Of a stretch of DNA of 64,000 nt, positions 45,332 through 56,765 are shown piece by piece. The position numbers and the translations under genes are program-made. Each line of letters starts with the position of its first letter. The first letter of the stretch is position 1. The notes below the pieces were generated by a model. It made no database searches, was not told where the DNA came from, and was given only the letters and a program-made list of their open reading frames with translations. The stretch comes from an uncultured Prevotella sp. (GTDB lineage: Bacteria; Bacteroidota; Bacteroidia; Bacteroidales; Bacteroidaceae). The stretch spans positions 51,261 through 115,260 of the forward strand of contig ONAR01000002.1 of assembly GCA_900315835.1 (NCBI GenBank), given 5' to 3'.

Positions 45332-46567
45332 ATGAAAAAAATCATGTTAGCAGCTTTGATGATGCTCGGCACATCGGCTGCCTTTGCAGGAGACAGCGAG
45401 CCTTTGAAGGCTGTCCTTGGCGCCAAGGACTATGAACAGGCTGTACAGTTGCTCAATCAAAACCTCAATCAGATGGCCAATGCTTCTGAGAAAGCCAAGG
45501 CCTATGACCATGTGACAAAGCTTGCCCTGAACACCTTCGACAAGCAGAATGCCATCCAGACCGCCAACATTCAGGCTCAGATTACGAAGTCAAAAGAGCA
45601 GCCGCTTGACACCGTTGCGTTCTACGAGTCGGCCTACAATGCCCTGGTCAATGGTATGGAGTGTGTGAAGTATGACGCAGAGCCCAACGAGAAAGGTAAA
45701 GTGAAGCCCAAATTCACCGATGGTTTGAAGTCGCAGCTCGCCAACGCCCGCCTCACGCTGGTCAATGCCGGTAACTACTATGCACAGAAATCCAATCAGG
45801 AGGGTGTGCTGAAGTATTGGGGCGCTTTCCTCGACACCGACAACAACCCGCTTTTCGCTTCTACTAAGGAGGGTGAGAAGCAATATCTCGGTCAGGTGGC
45901 TTATTACACTGCCCTCTACGCTGGACAGGCTAAGCAATACGATAAGGCTGAGAAATATGCTGACATCGCCATGGCTGACACCGCTATGCGCAAGCAGGCT
46001 GAATCGTTCAAGTATGCTGTTGCCAGAATGAATCTGAAGACCACTGCCGACTCTTTGGCATTCACCAACAAGCTGCGCGCTGCTTTCGACGCTGACCCCA
46101 GCAATGAGACAGTGTTCGGACTGCTCTGCGACATGTACAACGGCATGAACAAGACGGAAGAGGTGTCTAAACTCGTTGACGAGAAACTGGCTACCGACCC
46201 CAACAACTTCACCGCTCTCGCCACAAAGGGAAGACTGCTGCTTGACAAGGAAGCCAAGAGTGCAAAGCCCAATTACGACGAATGCATCAACCTCTACAAG
46301 AAGGCTGTGGGCATCAATCCAAAGAACTCTGTTGCGCTGACCTTCCTCGGCTTCGCCATCAACAGCAAGGCTCAGTTGATCAACAACAACATTAACGCAC
46401 AGAAGACACTCTACAATGAGTCAATGGATTATCTGGAGCAGGCCCGTGACGTTGACCCCAACAGAGAGCAGTCCAACTGGGCTTATCCTCTGTACCAGTG
46501 CTACTATGCCCTTTATGGCTCTGATGACTCCCGCACTCAGGGAATTCAGAAGCTCATCCAGAAGTAA
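45332..46567 (+). CDS. Exported tetratricopeptide-repeat protein 1
   Basis: A 411-residue protein with a signal peptide (1-19, ending AAFAG) and an all-helical body carrying TPR units, clearest in the region about 260-400 (ATDPNNFTALATKGRLLLDKEA, KAVGINPKNSVALTFLGFAI). It is presumably periplasmic or outer-membrane associated. It lies 31 bp after gyrA with no promoter seen, and ends at a good intrinsic terminator. It is related to the gene at 55535: both share the length, signal and a closing motif (SNWAYPLYQCYYALYG here, KWALPLYTIYLNLNMG there). No specific function can be given. Confidence 0.8.
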   Translation: MKKIMLAALMMLGTSAAFAGDSEPLKAVLGAKDYEQAVQLLNQNLNQMANASEKAKAYDHVTKLALNTFDKQNAIQTANIQAQITKSKEQPLDTVAFYESAYNALVNGMECVKYDAEPNEKGKVKPKFTDGLKSQLANARLTLVNAGNYYAQKSNQEGVLKYWGAFLDTDNNPLFASTKEGEKQYLGQVAYYTALYAGQAKQYDKAEKYADIAMADTAMRKQAESFKYAVARMNLKTTADSLAFTNKLRAAFDADPSNETVFGLLCDMYNGMNKTEEVSKLVDEKLATDPNNFTALATKGRLLLDKEAKSAKPNYDECINLYKKAVGINPKNSVALTFLGFAINSKAQLINNNINAQKTLYNESMDYLEQARDVDPNREQSNWAYPLYQCYYALYGSDDSRTQGIQKLIQK

Positions 46568-46607
46568 GTCAGTTAGGTAGCGTTTAATCGTTAAAACTTA
46601 ATATTGG

Positions 46608-46645
46608 AAAGTGCGTTGAGACGTCTGCGTCTTGACGCACTTTTG
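46608..46645 (+). terminator. Intrinsic terminator after the gyrA-TPR transcript
   Basis: A 16-bp stem (46608-46623 with 46628-46643, two G-T pairs, loop TCTG) ends in a short T run. Confidence 0.8.
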
Positions 46646-46986
46646 CCATCTCTATGGCCTTATACGATATGAACTGTCGATAACGCGTATTGCCCAGACA
46701 GCCAACGCTAAAAGGACTATTGCATTTAAAATCTGTTAACGGACCGCCATAAACCCTCATTTTCTGTCCTTATGGTTTCCGCAATGCGTAATTACGGTTT
46801 GAAAAGTGGGGATCAGCGATACAGGAAAACGGATTGTATCCCCTATAAAAATGTATTGGGGCTAATGCACTTTAAGAACATAGCAGCCTGTTGCTGTCTT
46901 GCCATACGCATTAAAACTTGGATTTATTTTTCTTTATAAAGAATGGCGTTTTTTGCGTTAAACGTGTATAAATTATGGAAGAGGCC

Positions 46987-47017
46987 TTTGGGAATTAAAA
47001 AATAATACTTAACTTTG
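46987..47017 (+). promoter_or_regulatory. Promoter of pfkA and probably the ATP synthase operon
   Basis: TTTG (46987-46990) and TAACTTTG (47010-47017), 19 bp apart, with about 60 bases of leader to the pfkA ATG at 47083. Confidence 0.78.
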
Positions 47018-47082
47018 CGATATAAAATGAAAGGTGTACTTTAAGCTCGAAATCGTAAACAAATTAATCTATATTGATAAAA

Positions 47083-48060
47083 ATGGCAAAGATTAAGACT
47101 ATAGGTGTGCTTACTTCCGGAGGTGATGCACCGGGCATGAATGCCGCCATCAGGGCCGTGACAAGGTCGGGCATCTGTAATGGTTTTAATGTTAAGGGTA
47201 TATATCGTGGCTATGACGGACTCATTGAGGACGAGGTCAAGCCATTCACCACTGAGAATGTCTCTGGTATCATCATGCAGGGCGGCACCATTCTGAAGAC
47301 CGCTCGCTCAAAAGCCTTCATGACCAAGGAAGGCCGAGACCAGGCCTATGAGACCTTGAAGAAAGAGGAAATCGACGCCCTTGTCGTCATTGGCGGTAAC
47401 GGTTCGCTGACCGGCGCCATGGAGTTTGCCCGCGACTACGACCTCTGCTGCATCGGTTTGCCAGGTACCATCGATAACGACCTCTACGGCACCGACACCA
47501 CCATTGGTTACGACACTACGCTCAACACCATCGTTGACTGCGTCGACCGCATCCGCGATACCGCGCAGAGCCACCAACGCATCTTCTTCGTTGAGGTGAT
47601 GGGCCGCGATGCCGGTTTCCTGGCTCAGAACTCCGCCATTGCCAGCGGTGCCGAGGCCGCCATCATCCCCGAGGACTCAACCGACGTCGACCAGTTGGCC
47701 AAGTTCATGGAACGCGGCATCCGCAAATCCAAGAAGAGCTGCATCGTCATCGTTTCTGAGAGCCCCAAGTGTGGCGCCATGTACTATGCCGAGCGCGTGC
47801 GCAAGGAGTTCCCCGAGTTCGACGTTAGAGTCTCCATCCTCGGCTATCTGCAGCGTGGCGGACGCCCCTCTGCCCACGACCGCATCTTGGCCAGCCGTAC
47901 TGGTGTGGCAGCTGTCGAGGCCATCATTCAGGGACAGCGCAACATCATGGTCGGCCAGCGCAACAACGAAATCGTGTATGTGCCGCTGTCAGAGGCCATT
48001 AGGTCGGATAAACCGTTCGATAAGAAATTGATTAAGGTACTTGACGAGCTGAGTATCTGA
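47083..48060 (+). CDS. pfkA: 6-phosphofructokinase, PfkA family
   Basis: A 325-residue glycolytic enzyme phosphorylating fructose 6-phosphate. The motifs [23 protein letters not shown] (catalytic Asp), GRDAGFLA and the effector-site region [14 protein letters not shown] are present. The site that separates ATP from pyrophosphate enzymes reads GGNGS: the second glycine favours ATP, but the preceding residue, an aspartate in E. coli PfkA that helps hold magnesium, is asparagine. The ATG at 47083 is used; a TTG three codons earlier is less likely. atpD begins 39 bp after the stop with no promoter in between. Confidence 0.93.
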   Translation: MAKIKTIGVLTSGGDAPGMNAAIRAVTRSGICNGFNVKGIYRGYDGLIEDEVKPFTTENVSGIIMQGGTILKTARSKAFMTKEGRDQAYETLKKEEIDALVVIGGNGSLTGAMEFARDYDLCCIGLPGTIDNDLYGTDTTIGYDTTLNTIVDCVDRIRDTAQSHQRIFFVEVMGRDAGFLAQNSAIASGAEAAIIPEDSTDVDQLAKFMERGIRKSKKSCIVIVSESPKCGAMYYAERVRKEFPEFDVRVSILGYLQRGGRPSAHDRILASRTGVAAVEAIIQGQRNIMVGQRNNEIVYVPLSEAIRSDKPFDKKLIKVLDELSI

Positions 48061-48093
48061 TGATTATATTTTAAGGAAACAATATAAAATTAA

Positions 48094-49626
<1,533 letters not shown>

Positions 49627-49641
49627 TTAGAATAGAATATT

Positions 49642-49887
49642 ATGTTGAAGTTAAAAGTCATATCACCCGAGAAAGTCATCTTCAAAGGAGAAGTGGAGGC
49701 TGTAAAGGTGCCAGGCATGCTCGGAAGTTTCGAGATCCTTGACAACCATGCACCCATCATCTCTTCATTGGAAAGTGGGAACGTTGCTTTCACCACTAAA
49801 GAAGGCACTCAGACGGTGGAGATAGAAGGTGGTTTCGTTGAAGTGAAGAAAAACGAAGTAAACCTCTGCGTTGAGTTGCATCAGTAA
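49642..49887 (+). CDS. atpC: F1 ATP synthase subunit epsilon
   Basis: An 81-residue epsilon subunit that carries only the N-terminal beta-sandwich (VISPEKVIFKGEVEAVKVPG, LDNHAPIIS). The C-terminal helical hairpin that inhibits ATP hydrolysis in many bacteria is missing, so that form of control is probably absent. It lies 15 bp after atpD and 12 bp before a small membrane ORF. Confidence 0.9.
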   Translation: MLKLKVISPEKVIFKGEVEAVKVPGMLGSFEILDNHAPIISSLESGNVAFTTKEGTQTVEIEGGFVEVKKNEVNLCVELHQ

Positions 49888-49899
49888 ACCACAGCAGCA

Positions 49900-50082
49900 A
49901 TGAAAGTAAAGTTGGTTAATAAGATTGGTTTGTGGGTAATCGCAGGCAGTACGCTGCTTGCCTTATTCCTAATCAATATCTTTAACAAACAGGAACTTGT
50001 CAATGTTGTTGCCGTGAGTGCAATCATAGCGCTCGCCGTATGGATGATAGCGATGGCTGTATGGTCTCGGTGGTCACGATAA
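49900..50082 (+). CDS. Small two-segment membrane protein in the atp operon
   Basis: A 60-residue protein with two membrane segments (about 8-27 and 35-55) and a basic end (WSRWSR). It occupies the place where AtpZ/AtpI-type assembly factors sit in other atp operons, but I see no diagnostic motif. It starts 12 bp after atpC and overlaps the next small gene by 22 bp. Confidence 0.6.
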   Translation: MKVKLVNKIGLWVIAGSTLLALFLINIFNKQELVNVVAVSAIIALAVWMIAMAVWSRWSR

Positions 50083-50339
50083 TCGTTAGCCTGCTGCTGT
50101 TTGCAGCCTTAGGCGCAGGATGGATAGCAGGCTACAATTATTTCAAATCGAGACACCCGCGATGGCTCGTGAGGTTCTATATGGTGTATGCCGTGTTTCG
50201 CATGGTCGTGATCGTGGGTTATATGGCATTCTACATCTTCCTCATATCAGGCAGTAGCACAGAGTCGAAAACGTTTGCGCTGATAATCTTCTCAATGTAT
50301 GTCGTGATGATGACTTTGACGCTGATATTGAAACATTAA
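50061..50339 (+). CDS. AtpI-like small membrane protein
   Basis: A 92-residue protein with about three membrane segments (2-24, 42-64 and 68-90) and a basic loop, NYFKSRHPRWLVRFY. Its size, loop and position just before atpB fit the loosely conserved AtpI, which helps assemble the c ring. The ATG at 50061 is preferred to an in-frame start 7 codons earlier, which would overlap the previous gene more deeply. Assignment is by context. Confidence 0.55.
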   Translation: MVSVVTIIVSLLLFAALGAGWIAGYNYFKSRHPRWLVRFYMVYAVFRMVVIVGYMAFYIFLISGSSTESKTFALIIFSMYVVMMTLTLILKH

Positions 50340-50353
50340 AAGGTCTTTGTTAA

Positions 50354-51415
50354 ATGAGATACTTTAAATACATATTATGCTTGACGCTGACGTTGCTGCT
50401 GGCGTTTCCGGCTATGGCCTCAGATGCAGGCGGCGGAAAGCCTAATGCTTCCGCCATTGTGCTCGGGCATATCAAGGACTCCTACGAGTGGCATGTGACG
50501 GATATTGGTGAGAAACATATCATCATCAATCTGCCGGTGATTGTCAAGAGTTCCACAGGTTGGCATGTCTTCAGCTCCGCAAAGTTTACCGAAGAGGCTG
50601 ATGCCAATGGCTACCGTAAAGGTCCCTTCAATCTCGCCATTGCCACTAAGGGTGCGCATGCAGGCAAGATTGTAGAGCTTAATGGCAAGACAGAGGTGGT
50701 GCCTTTTGACATCTCCATCACAAAGACCGTGGCCTGCCTCTTCATCGACGCCATCATCCTGCTGCTGATTATTCTCGTGCCAGCCCGCTGGTATCGCAAC
50801 AGGAAGCCCGAAGACAAGGCCCCCGGTGGCTTTACTGGACTCATCGAGATGCTCGTCAGCTGGGTGGAAGACAATATCATCAAAGTTGGTGTGGGCGAAG
50901 GCTATGAGAAATACTCACCTTATCTGCTGACGTGTTTCTTCTTCATCTTCACCTGCAACCTGATGGGTGTCGTTCCGTTTCCACCGGGCGGCGGCAATGT
51001 GACCGGCAACATCGCCATTACGTTCTTCCTCGCGTTGTGTACCTTCCTCATCACGCAGTTCAGCGGCACGAAGCACTACTGGAAAGACATCTTCTGGCCC
51101 GATGTGCCAATGGCGCTGAAAGCATTCCCGTTGATTCCCGTCATCGAGTTTGTAGGCATCTTCACTAAGCCGTTCGCATTGATGATCCGACTTTTCGCCA
51201 ATATGATGGCCGGTCATGCCATCGCGCTTTCGCTCACCTGCATCATCTTCATAGTGGCCACGATGGGCATTGGCATTGCCCTCGGCATGTCGGCGATGAG
51301 CGTGGTATTGAGCATCTTCATGATGTGCCTGGAGCTTCTGGTCTGTTTCATTCAGTCAATGGTATTTACGATGCTCAGCGCCATATTCATTGGATTGGCA
51401 AGAGCAAAGGAATAA
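50354..51415 (+). CDS. atpB: Fo ATP synthase subunit a
   Basis: A 353-residue subunit a, much longer than the E. coli protein (271). The extra part is N-terminal: a signal peptide (1-22, FPAMAS) and about 95 periplasmic residues before the first canonical helix. The essential arginine is in FALMIRLFANMMAGHAI, facing the c ring. The extension is expected in Bacteroidota. It is 14 bp after the AtpI-like gene; atpE follows after 50 bp. Confidence 0.94.
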   Translation: MRYFKYILCLTLTLLLAFPAMASDAGGGKPNASAIVLGHIKDSYEWHVTDIGEKHIIINLPVIVKSSTGWHVFSSAKFTEEADANGYRKGPFNLAIATKGAHAGKIVELNGKTEVVPFDISITKTVACLFIDAIILLLIILVPARWYRNRKPEDKAPGGFTGLIEMLVSWVEDNIIKVGVGEGYEKYSPYLLTCFFFIFTCNLMGVVPFPPGGGNVTGNIAITFFLALCTFLITQFSGTKHYWKDIFWPDVPMALKAFPLIPVIEFVGIFTKPFALMIRLFANMMAGHAIALSLTCIIFIVATMGIGIALGMSAMSVVLSIFMMCLELLVCFIQSMVFTMLSAIFIGLARAKE

Positions 51416-51465
51416 ATGATATCTTCAGAATAAATCAAAATAATTAAACATAAAACATTACAACT

Positions 51466-51711
51466 ATGATTTCAGCATTATTATTACAGGCCGCAGCAGC
51501 AGGCCTTGGTAAGTTGGGCGCAGGTGTCGGCGCAGGTCTCGCAGCTATTGGCGCAGGTATTGGTATCGGCCGCATCGGCGGCAATGCTATGGACGCTATG
51601 GCTCGTCAGCCGGAGGTTATCAGCAAGATCTTCACCAATATGATTGTTGCTGCCGCTCTGATTGAGGGTGTCGCCCTCTTCGCTGTCGTTGTGGCAATGC
51701 TCTGCATCTAA
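51466..51711 (+). CDS. atpE: Fo ATP synthase subunit c
   Basis: An 81-residue hairpin with a glycine-rich first helix (GAGVGAGLAAIGAGIGIG), the polar loop ARQPE and a second helix carrying the ion-binding glutamate in ALIEGVALF. The glutamine and serine/threonine ligands that mark sodium-coupled rotors are not present at the corresponding positions, so proton coupling is inferred. Confidence 0.94.
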   Translation: MISALLLQAAAAGLGKLGAGVGAGLAAIGAGIGIGRIGGNAMDAMARQPEVISKIFTNMIVAAALIEGVALFAVVVAMLCI

Positions 51712-51736
51712 TTCGAAGCAAATATAATTACTGCGT

Positions 51737-52246
51737 ATGGATTTATTAATGCCAAGTACAGGCTTGCTGTTTTGGATGACCATCGTCTTCCTTTTCGTGC
51801 TTGCCATTCTGTGGAAATGGGGCTTCCCTGCCATCACGAAGATGGTAAAGGAGCGCCAAAACTACATCAATGACAGCTTGGAAAAGGCGCATGAGGCCAA
51901 CGAGAAGCTTGCCAACATTCAGAAAGAAGGTGAATCCATTCTGCAGCAAGCGCGCGAGCAACAGGCTGCTGTCTTGAAAGAGGCAACAGCCACCCGTGAC
52001 GCTATCGTCGCGAAAGCAGCTGATCAGGCAAAGGCAAAGGGCGCTGAGCTCATTGCTGATGCAAAGGCCGAGATTGAGCAGGAAAAACAGCAGGCCATAC
52101 GCGAGATCCGCGCACAGGTGGCTGAGCTTTCTGTCAAAATTGCCGAGAAGATTGTCAAGGAGAAGCTTTCGACTGACGATAAGCAGATGGAATTGATTGA
52201 CAAATTGCTTGATGAGGTAAACATTACTGACCAGGCAAATAAATAA
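51737..52246 (+). CDS. atpF: Fo ATP synthase subunit b
   Basis: A 169-residue stator subunit: one membrane segment (about 9-27) and a long, charged, mostly helical stalk rich in Ala, Glu, Lys and Gln, which dimerises and reaches F1 subunit delta. Normal length. It is 25 bp after atpE and 11 bp before atpH. Confidence 0.92.
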   Translation: MDLLMPSTGLLFWMTIVFLFVLAILWKWGFPAITKMVKERQNYINDSLEKAHEANEKLANIQKEGESILQQAREQQAAVLKEATATRDAIVAKAADQAKAKGAELIADAKAEIEQEKQQAIREIRAQVAELSVKIAEKIVKEKLSTDDKQMELIDKLLDEVNITDQANK

Positions 52247-52257
52247 TTGTTGAGCTT

Positions 52258-52794
52258 ATGGATTTCGGTGTAATAGCTGTAAGATATGCAAGAGCTCTCC
52301 TCAAGAGTGCTGTCGACCTGAAGCAGGAAGATGTTGTGTATCACGAGATGATGTCGCTTGCCAAAAGCTACATCCAGGTGAAGCAACTCCGCTTTACGAT
52401 TGACAACCCGATGCTTGCCAAGGATAAGAAACTTGCTCTCTTGCGCACGGCATGTGGAGGTGATCTTACCAAGCTTACCACTGGCTTCCTGCAATTGGTT
52501 CTTAAAGAGAACCGCGAGAATATTCTTCAGTTCATGGCAACATCGTACATCACCCTTTACCGGGAGCAGAAGAATATCACCCGCGGCACGCTCATCACCG
52601 CTACCGCCGTTACCCCTCAGGTGGAGGAAAAGATGAAGAAAATGGTGGAAAGCAAGACCCACGGCACGGTGGAGTTCAACACTGAGGTCGACCCGTCGAT
52701 AATCGGCGGATTCATCCTCGAATACGACACCTACCGCATGGATGCCAGTGTGAAGACAAAGCTCAGCAAGGTACTGCAAGAACTGGACAAGTAA
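52258..52794 (+). CDS. atpH: F1 ATP synthase subunit delta
   Basis: A 178-residue stator subunit linking alpha to the b stalk (OSCP/delta family). An N-terminal helical bundle ([19 protein letters not shown]) is followed by the conserved C-terminal segment [29 protein letters not shown], written here as landmarks of the family. Ends 14 bp before atpA. Confidence 0.92.
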   Translation: MDFGVIAVRYARALLKSAVDLKQEDVVYHEMMSLAKSYIQVKQLRFTIDNPMLAKDKKLALLRTACGGDLTKLTTGFLQLVLKENRENILQFMATSYITLYREQKNITRGTLITATAVTPQVEEKMKKMVESKTHGTVEFNTEVDPSIIGGFILEYDTYRMDASVKTKLSKVLQELDK

Positions 52795-52808
52795 AAATTA
52801 GAAAAACA

Positions 52809-54395
52809 ATGAGTGATAAAATAAAACCAAGTGAGGTGTCGGAAGTACTGCTTAAGCAGCTGGAAGGCATCAACGCTGAGGAGCAGTTTGACGAGGTGGG
52901 TACCGTGCTCACGGTGGGTGACGGTGTGGCTCACATCTACGGACTGCGCAACGCTGAAGCCAGTGAGTTGCTTGAGTTTGAGAACGGTACCAAAGCCATC
53001 GTGATGAACTTGGAGGAAGACAACGTCGGCTGCGTGCTGCTCGGTGCCTCCTCCGGCATCAAGGAGGGCATGAAGGTAAAACGCACCCATCGCATTGCTT
53101 CTATCCGCGTGAACGACAACTTCCTCGGACGTGTGGTCAATACGCTGGGCGATCCTATCGACGGCAAGGGCGATATCGACCTTACCGATGCCTTCGAAAT
53201 GCCACTCGACCGTAAGGCTCCCGGTGTGATTTATCGTCAGCCGGTGAAAACCCCGCTGCAGACAGGTCTGAAGGCTATCGACTCGATGATTCCTATCGGA
53301 CGCGGACAGCGTGAGTTGATTATCGGTGACCGTCAGACGGGTAAGACCGCCATCGCCATCGATACAATTATCAATCAGAAGGGCAACTATGAAGCTGGCA
53401 AACCAGTGTACTGCATCTATGTGGCCATCGGTCAGAAAGCAAGTACAGTTGCTGCTCTCGTGCAGAGTCTGAAGGAGCACGGCGCCCTGCCCTACACCAT
53501 CGTAGTGAGCGCTACAGCTGCCGATCCTGCCGCCATGCAATACTTCGCACCTTTTGCCGGTGCTGCTATCGGCGAATATTTCCGCGACCGTGGCTATGAT
53601 GCGCTCGTGGTGTACGATGACTTGTCAAAGCAGGCCGTGGCTTATCGTGAGGTGTCATTGATTCTTCGTCGTCCGTCTGGTCGTGAGGCTTACCCTGGCG
53701 ATGTATTCTATTTGCACTCCCGTCTGTTGGAGCGTGCAGCCCGTATCAATGACCAGCAGGAGATTGCCGAGCAGATGAACGACCTGCCCGCATGCATGAA
53801 AGGCCACGTGAAGGGTGGCGGTTCGCTTACCGCATTGCCAATCATCGAGACGCAGGCAGGTGACGTGTCGGCCTACATCCCCACCAACGTGATTTCAATC
53901 ACCGATGGTCAGATTTATCTGGAAACCAACCTCTTTAACCAAGGCTTCCGCCCGGCTATCAACGTGGGTATCTCTGTCAGTCGTGTGGGTGGCTCCGCTC
54001 AGATTAAGAGCATGAAAAAGGTTGCCGGCACCTTGAAGATTGATATGGCGCAGTATCGTGAGTTGGAGTCCTTCTCCAAGTTCTCAAGCGATATGGATGC
54101 AGTTACAGCAATGACCATTGACCGCGGCCGTAAGAACAACCAGTTGCTCATTCAGCCGCAATACAGCCCAATGCCTGTCGGCGAGCAGATTGCCATCATC
54201 TACTGTGGTGTTCATGGTTTGATGCATGATGTTCCCGTTGAGTCTGTGCGTTCATGTCAGGATCAGTTCCTCGAGCAGATGCGTACACAGCATCAGGATG
54301 TCATCGACACCTTAGCTTCGGGTAAGATTGACGATGCCTCCACGAAGACCATTGAGGAAGTGATGGCCAACGTAACCGGACAGTATAAGAAATAG
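52809..54395 (+). CDS. atpA: F1 ATP synthase subunit alpha
   Basis: The 528-residue non-catalytic subunit of F1. P-loop [11 protein letters not shown] (about 175), [30 protein letters not shown] and the arginine finger region [11 protein letters not shown] are conserved. Length is slightly above the usual 502-513. It is 14 bp after atpH and 7 bp before atpG. Confidence 0.96.
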   Translation: MSDKIKPSEVSEVLLKQLEGINAEEQFDEVGTVLTVGDGVAHIYGLRNAEASELLEFENGTKAIVMNLEEDNVGCVLLGASSGIKEGMKVKRTHRIASIRVNDNFLGRVVNTLGDPIDGKGDIDLTDAFEMPLDRKAPGVIYRQPVKTPLQTGLKAIDSMIPIGRGQRELIIGDRQTGKTAIAIDTIINQKGNYEAGKPVYCIYVAIGQKASTVAALVQSLKEHGALPYTIVVSATAADPAAMQYFAPFAGAAIGEYFRDRGYDALVVYDDLSKQAVAYREVSLILRRPSGREAYPGDVFYLHSRLLERAARINDQQEIAEQMNDLPACMKGHVKGGGSLTALPIIETQAGDVSAYIPTNVISITDGQIYLETNLFNQGFRPAINVGISVSRVGGSAQIKSMKKVAGTLKIDMAQYRELESFSKFSSDMDAVTAMTIDRGRKNNQLLIQPQYSPMPVGEQIAIIYCGVHGLMHDVPVESVRSCQDQFLEQMRTQHQDVIDTLASGKIDDASTKTIEEVMANVTGQYKK

Positions 54396-54402
54396 TTAGC
54401 TT

Positions 54403-55377
54403 ATGCCCTCATTAAAAGAGATTAAGAACCGTATAGCATCTGTTCAAAGCACTCGTAAGATTACAAGTGCAATGAAGATGGTGGCTTCATCGAAGCTACA
54501 TCATGCACAGGTGGCTATTCAGAATATGCTCCCTTATGAGAATCTGCTGGAGCATATTCTGAAGTCCTTCTTGCTGTCGGCGCCGGAGGATGCGAAAACC
54601 ATCCTAAGCACTGAGCGCAAGGAACTGAAAGCCGTTGCATTGGTGGTGTATTCCTCCAACAGTTCACTCTGCGGAGGCTACAACAACAATGTCATCCGCA
54701 TGATGCAAAAGGCAATAGATGGATATAAGGCTCAAGGCATCAGCAACATAACCATCTATCCTATAGGACGTAAGGTGGCCGAGAAAGTGAGAAAGCTGAG
54801 CTATAAGCCAGCCGGTGATTTCATTGAGTTGGCCGACAAGCCCAATGCTGCCGACTGCAAAAGCATAGCTGAGGAGTTGACAAAGAAGTACATGAACCAT
54901 GAGGTGGACAAGGTGGAACTCATCTATCACCACTTCAAGAGTGCGGGCTCTCAGGTGCTCACACGCCGCACGTTCCTGCCGATTGACTTGTCAACCGAAA
55001 ACATTGGCGCCTACAACGACCGCGATCTCTCCAGCAATATGGCTACAGCAAAGGCTCAGGCTTACCTCCGCGAAAATGGACGGCAACGAAATCAAGCCAG
55101 CGACGAGCCGAAAGCGTTTCTTGACGACTTCATCGTCGAACCGGATTTGATGACGGTGCTGAAGTCGCTCATTCCAAAATTGCTCGATCTGATGATTTAC
55201 ACTGCGCTCCTTGACAGTAATGCCTCTGAGCATGCCGCAAGAATGGTGGCTATGCAGACGGCTACTGACAACGCTGACGAACTGCTCAAGGATCTTAACC
55301 TTGAATACAACAAGAGTCGTCAGACCGCCATTACCAATGAGTTGCTTGATATCGTTGGAGGAAGCGTAAACAATTGA
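54403..55377 (+). CDS. atpG: F1 ATP synthase subunit gamma
   Basis: The 324-residue rotor shaft of F1, longer than the E. coli subunit (287). The N-terminal coiled-coil helix MPSLKEIKNRIASVQSTRKI and the C-terminal helix (AARMVAMQTATDNADELLKD) are conserved; the additional residues are in the central Rossmann-like part (about 190-235). Last gene of the operon; a structured spacer follows. Confidence 0.95.
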   Translation: MPSLKEIKNRIASVQSTRKITSAMKMVASSKLHHAQVAIQNMLPYENLLEHILKSFLLSAPEDAKTILSTERKELKAVALVVYSSNSSLCGGYNNNVIRMMQKAIDGYKAQGISNITIYPIGRKVAEKVRKLSYKPAGDFIELADKPNAADCKSIAEELTKKYMNHEVDKVELIYHHFKSAGSQVLTRRTFLPIDLSTENIGAYNDRDLSSNMATAKAQAYLRENGRQRNQASDEPKAFLDDFIVEPDLMTVLKSLIPKLLDLMIYTALLDSNASEHAARMVAMQTATDNADELLKDLNLEYNKSRQTAITNELLDIVGGSVNN

Positions 55378-55400
55378 TTATAAATTAATCAATACATTAG

Positions 55401-55474
55401 CCCCGTGCCGTTGCCGTATCAGCGTTGTCATTCAACTGAAGGACTGACGCCATGATGCTGACAACAACACGGGG
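55401..55474 (+). other. Long imperfect hairpin after the ATP synthase operon
   Basis: CCCCGTG (55401-55407) pairs with CACGGGG (55468-55474). Moving inward GTTG/CAAC, TCAGC/GCTGA and GTCA/TGAC also pair. There is no T run directly after it, so it may be a Rho-type 3' end, an mRNA stabiliser or a small RNA rather than a classical terminator. Confidence 0.5.
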
Positions 55475-55534
55475 AATACTTTATCATACTCACCAGCTTA
55501 TTAACTCATCAGCTCACAAACTCATACGCTTATC

Positions 55535-56734
55535 ATGCTAAGAAATCTTTTACTTTATTTCTGTCTATTGATAACACCCCTCTGTTGCTTTGCTCAAAGG
55601 AAGGAAATCACCAAAGCCGCTGATTTGGTAAAAAGCGGGAAAAACCTTGAGACCGCAGAGCAATCGATGCGCAAATTGCTCAACGACTCCGCCAATCGTG
55701 ATAATGAGAAAATTTGGCGGGTGATGTTTGATGCTATGCAAAAGCAGTATGAGCAGGGCAATGAGAAACTCTATCTTAAGCAAAAATACGATACTGCCCA
55801 ATTGTTCAATATTGCGTCTAGGATGTTCAAAGATATGGAAGCCTTCGACTCCATCGATGCCAAGCCTGATGCGAAAGGGCGTGTACGCACCAAGATGAGA
55901 AAGCAAAACAGTGCGTTGCTCAATCAGTTACGGCCTAACCTATATAATGGAGGAGTGTTCTTTATCTCCAAAAAGAAATACGACAACGCTTATGAGTTGC
56001 TCGACCAATACATTGAAACCACAACCCACCCCATGTTCGGGGCTTTTCATTATGCAGAGAAAGACAAGCGCATTCCTGAAGCCGCATATTGGGCCTCTTA
56101 CTGCGGTTATAAGTTGAACAATGCGAAGAAGATTCTCCACCATACATATCTTGCGCTGAAGGATACAACTCATTACGAGAGTATGTTGCAGTTGCTGACA
56201 ACAGCCTATCAACTTGACGGTGACAGCACACGCTATATCAAAACGCTGAAAGAGGGCTTTGGCACCTACCCGCGTTCACCTTTTTTCTATTCGCATCTTG
56301 TCGACTTTTATTCCGCCAATAAACAGTGGGAAGAGGCTTTGGCGCTTTCAGATAAGGCGCTTAAAGCTGACAGCACCAATCTCACCGCACTGCTCGCCAA
56401 AAGCACGTTGTTGCTCAACATCGCTGATTATGACCAGAGTTTCGCCATTAGCAACCAACTGACCAAAGATCACCCCGAATTAGCGACGGCGTGGCTTAAT
56501 GCAGGCTTGGCGAAATTCAACGAAGGTGTCTCACTTGACAAGAACTTACAATCGTCGGCCAAAACCCGCAAACAGATACAACAGCTCTACCGCGAGGCAC
56601 TGCCCTATCTTGAGAAATACAAGGCACTACAGCCATCAGATAAAGATAAATGGGCCTTGCCACTCTATACGATTTACCTCAACCTCAACATGGGAAAGCA
56701 ATTCGATGAAATCGACAAGCTGATTGGCAAATAA
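55535..56734 (+). CDS. Exported tetratricopeptide-repeat protein 2
   Basis: A 399-residue protein with a signal peptide (1-20, ending CCFAQ) and helical TPR-type repeats; a good one is ALALSDKALKADSTNLTALL near 270. It resembles the protein at 45332 in size, layout and closing segment, so the two are probably paralogues flanking the pfkA-atp cluster. It has no clear promoter. The helicase gene begins 31 bp downstream. Function unknown; an envelope scaffold is a guess. Confidence 0.75.
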   Translation: MLRNLLLYFCLLITPLCCFAQRKEITKAADLVKSGKNLETAEQSMRKLLNDSANRDNEKIWRVMFDAMQKQYEQGNEKLYLKQKYDTAQLFNIASRMFKDMEAFDSIDAKPDAKGRVRTKMRKQNSALLNQLRPNLYNGGVFFISKKKYDNAYELLDQYIETTTHPMFGAFHYAEKDKRIPEAAYWASYCGYKLNNAKKILHHTYLALKDTTHYESMLQLLTTAYQLDGDSTRYIKTLKEGFGTYPRSPFFYSHLVDFYSANKQWEEALALSDKALKADSTNLTALLAKSTLLLNIADYDQSFAISNQLTKDHPELATAWLNAGLAKFNEGVSLDKNLQSSAKTRKQIQQLYREALPYLEKYKALQPSDKDKWALPLYTIYLNLNMGKQFDEIDKLIGK

Positions 56735-56765
56735 TAAGATTAAAAGTAAAACGAAAACAACAGAA

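Larger units (their letters stand above)
46568..47082. other. 515-bp intergenic region before pfkA
   Basis: It contains the terminator at 46608-46645 and the pfkA promoter at 46987-47017. A perfect 10-bp palindrome CGTAATTACG lies at 46787-46796; nine of its bases recur beside the 22-bp repeat array at 37299-37307. The other 300 bp or so hold nothing I recognise, and no frame looks coding. Confidence 0.6.
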
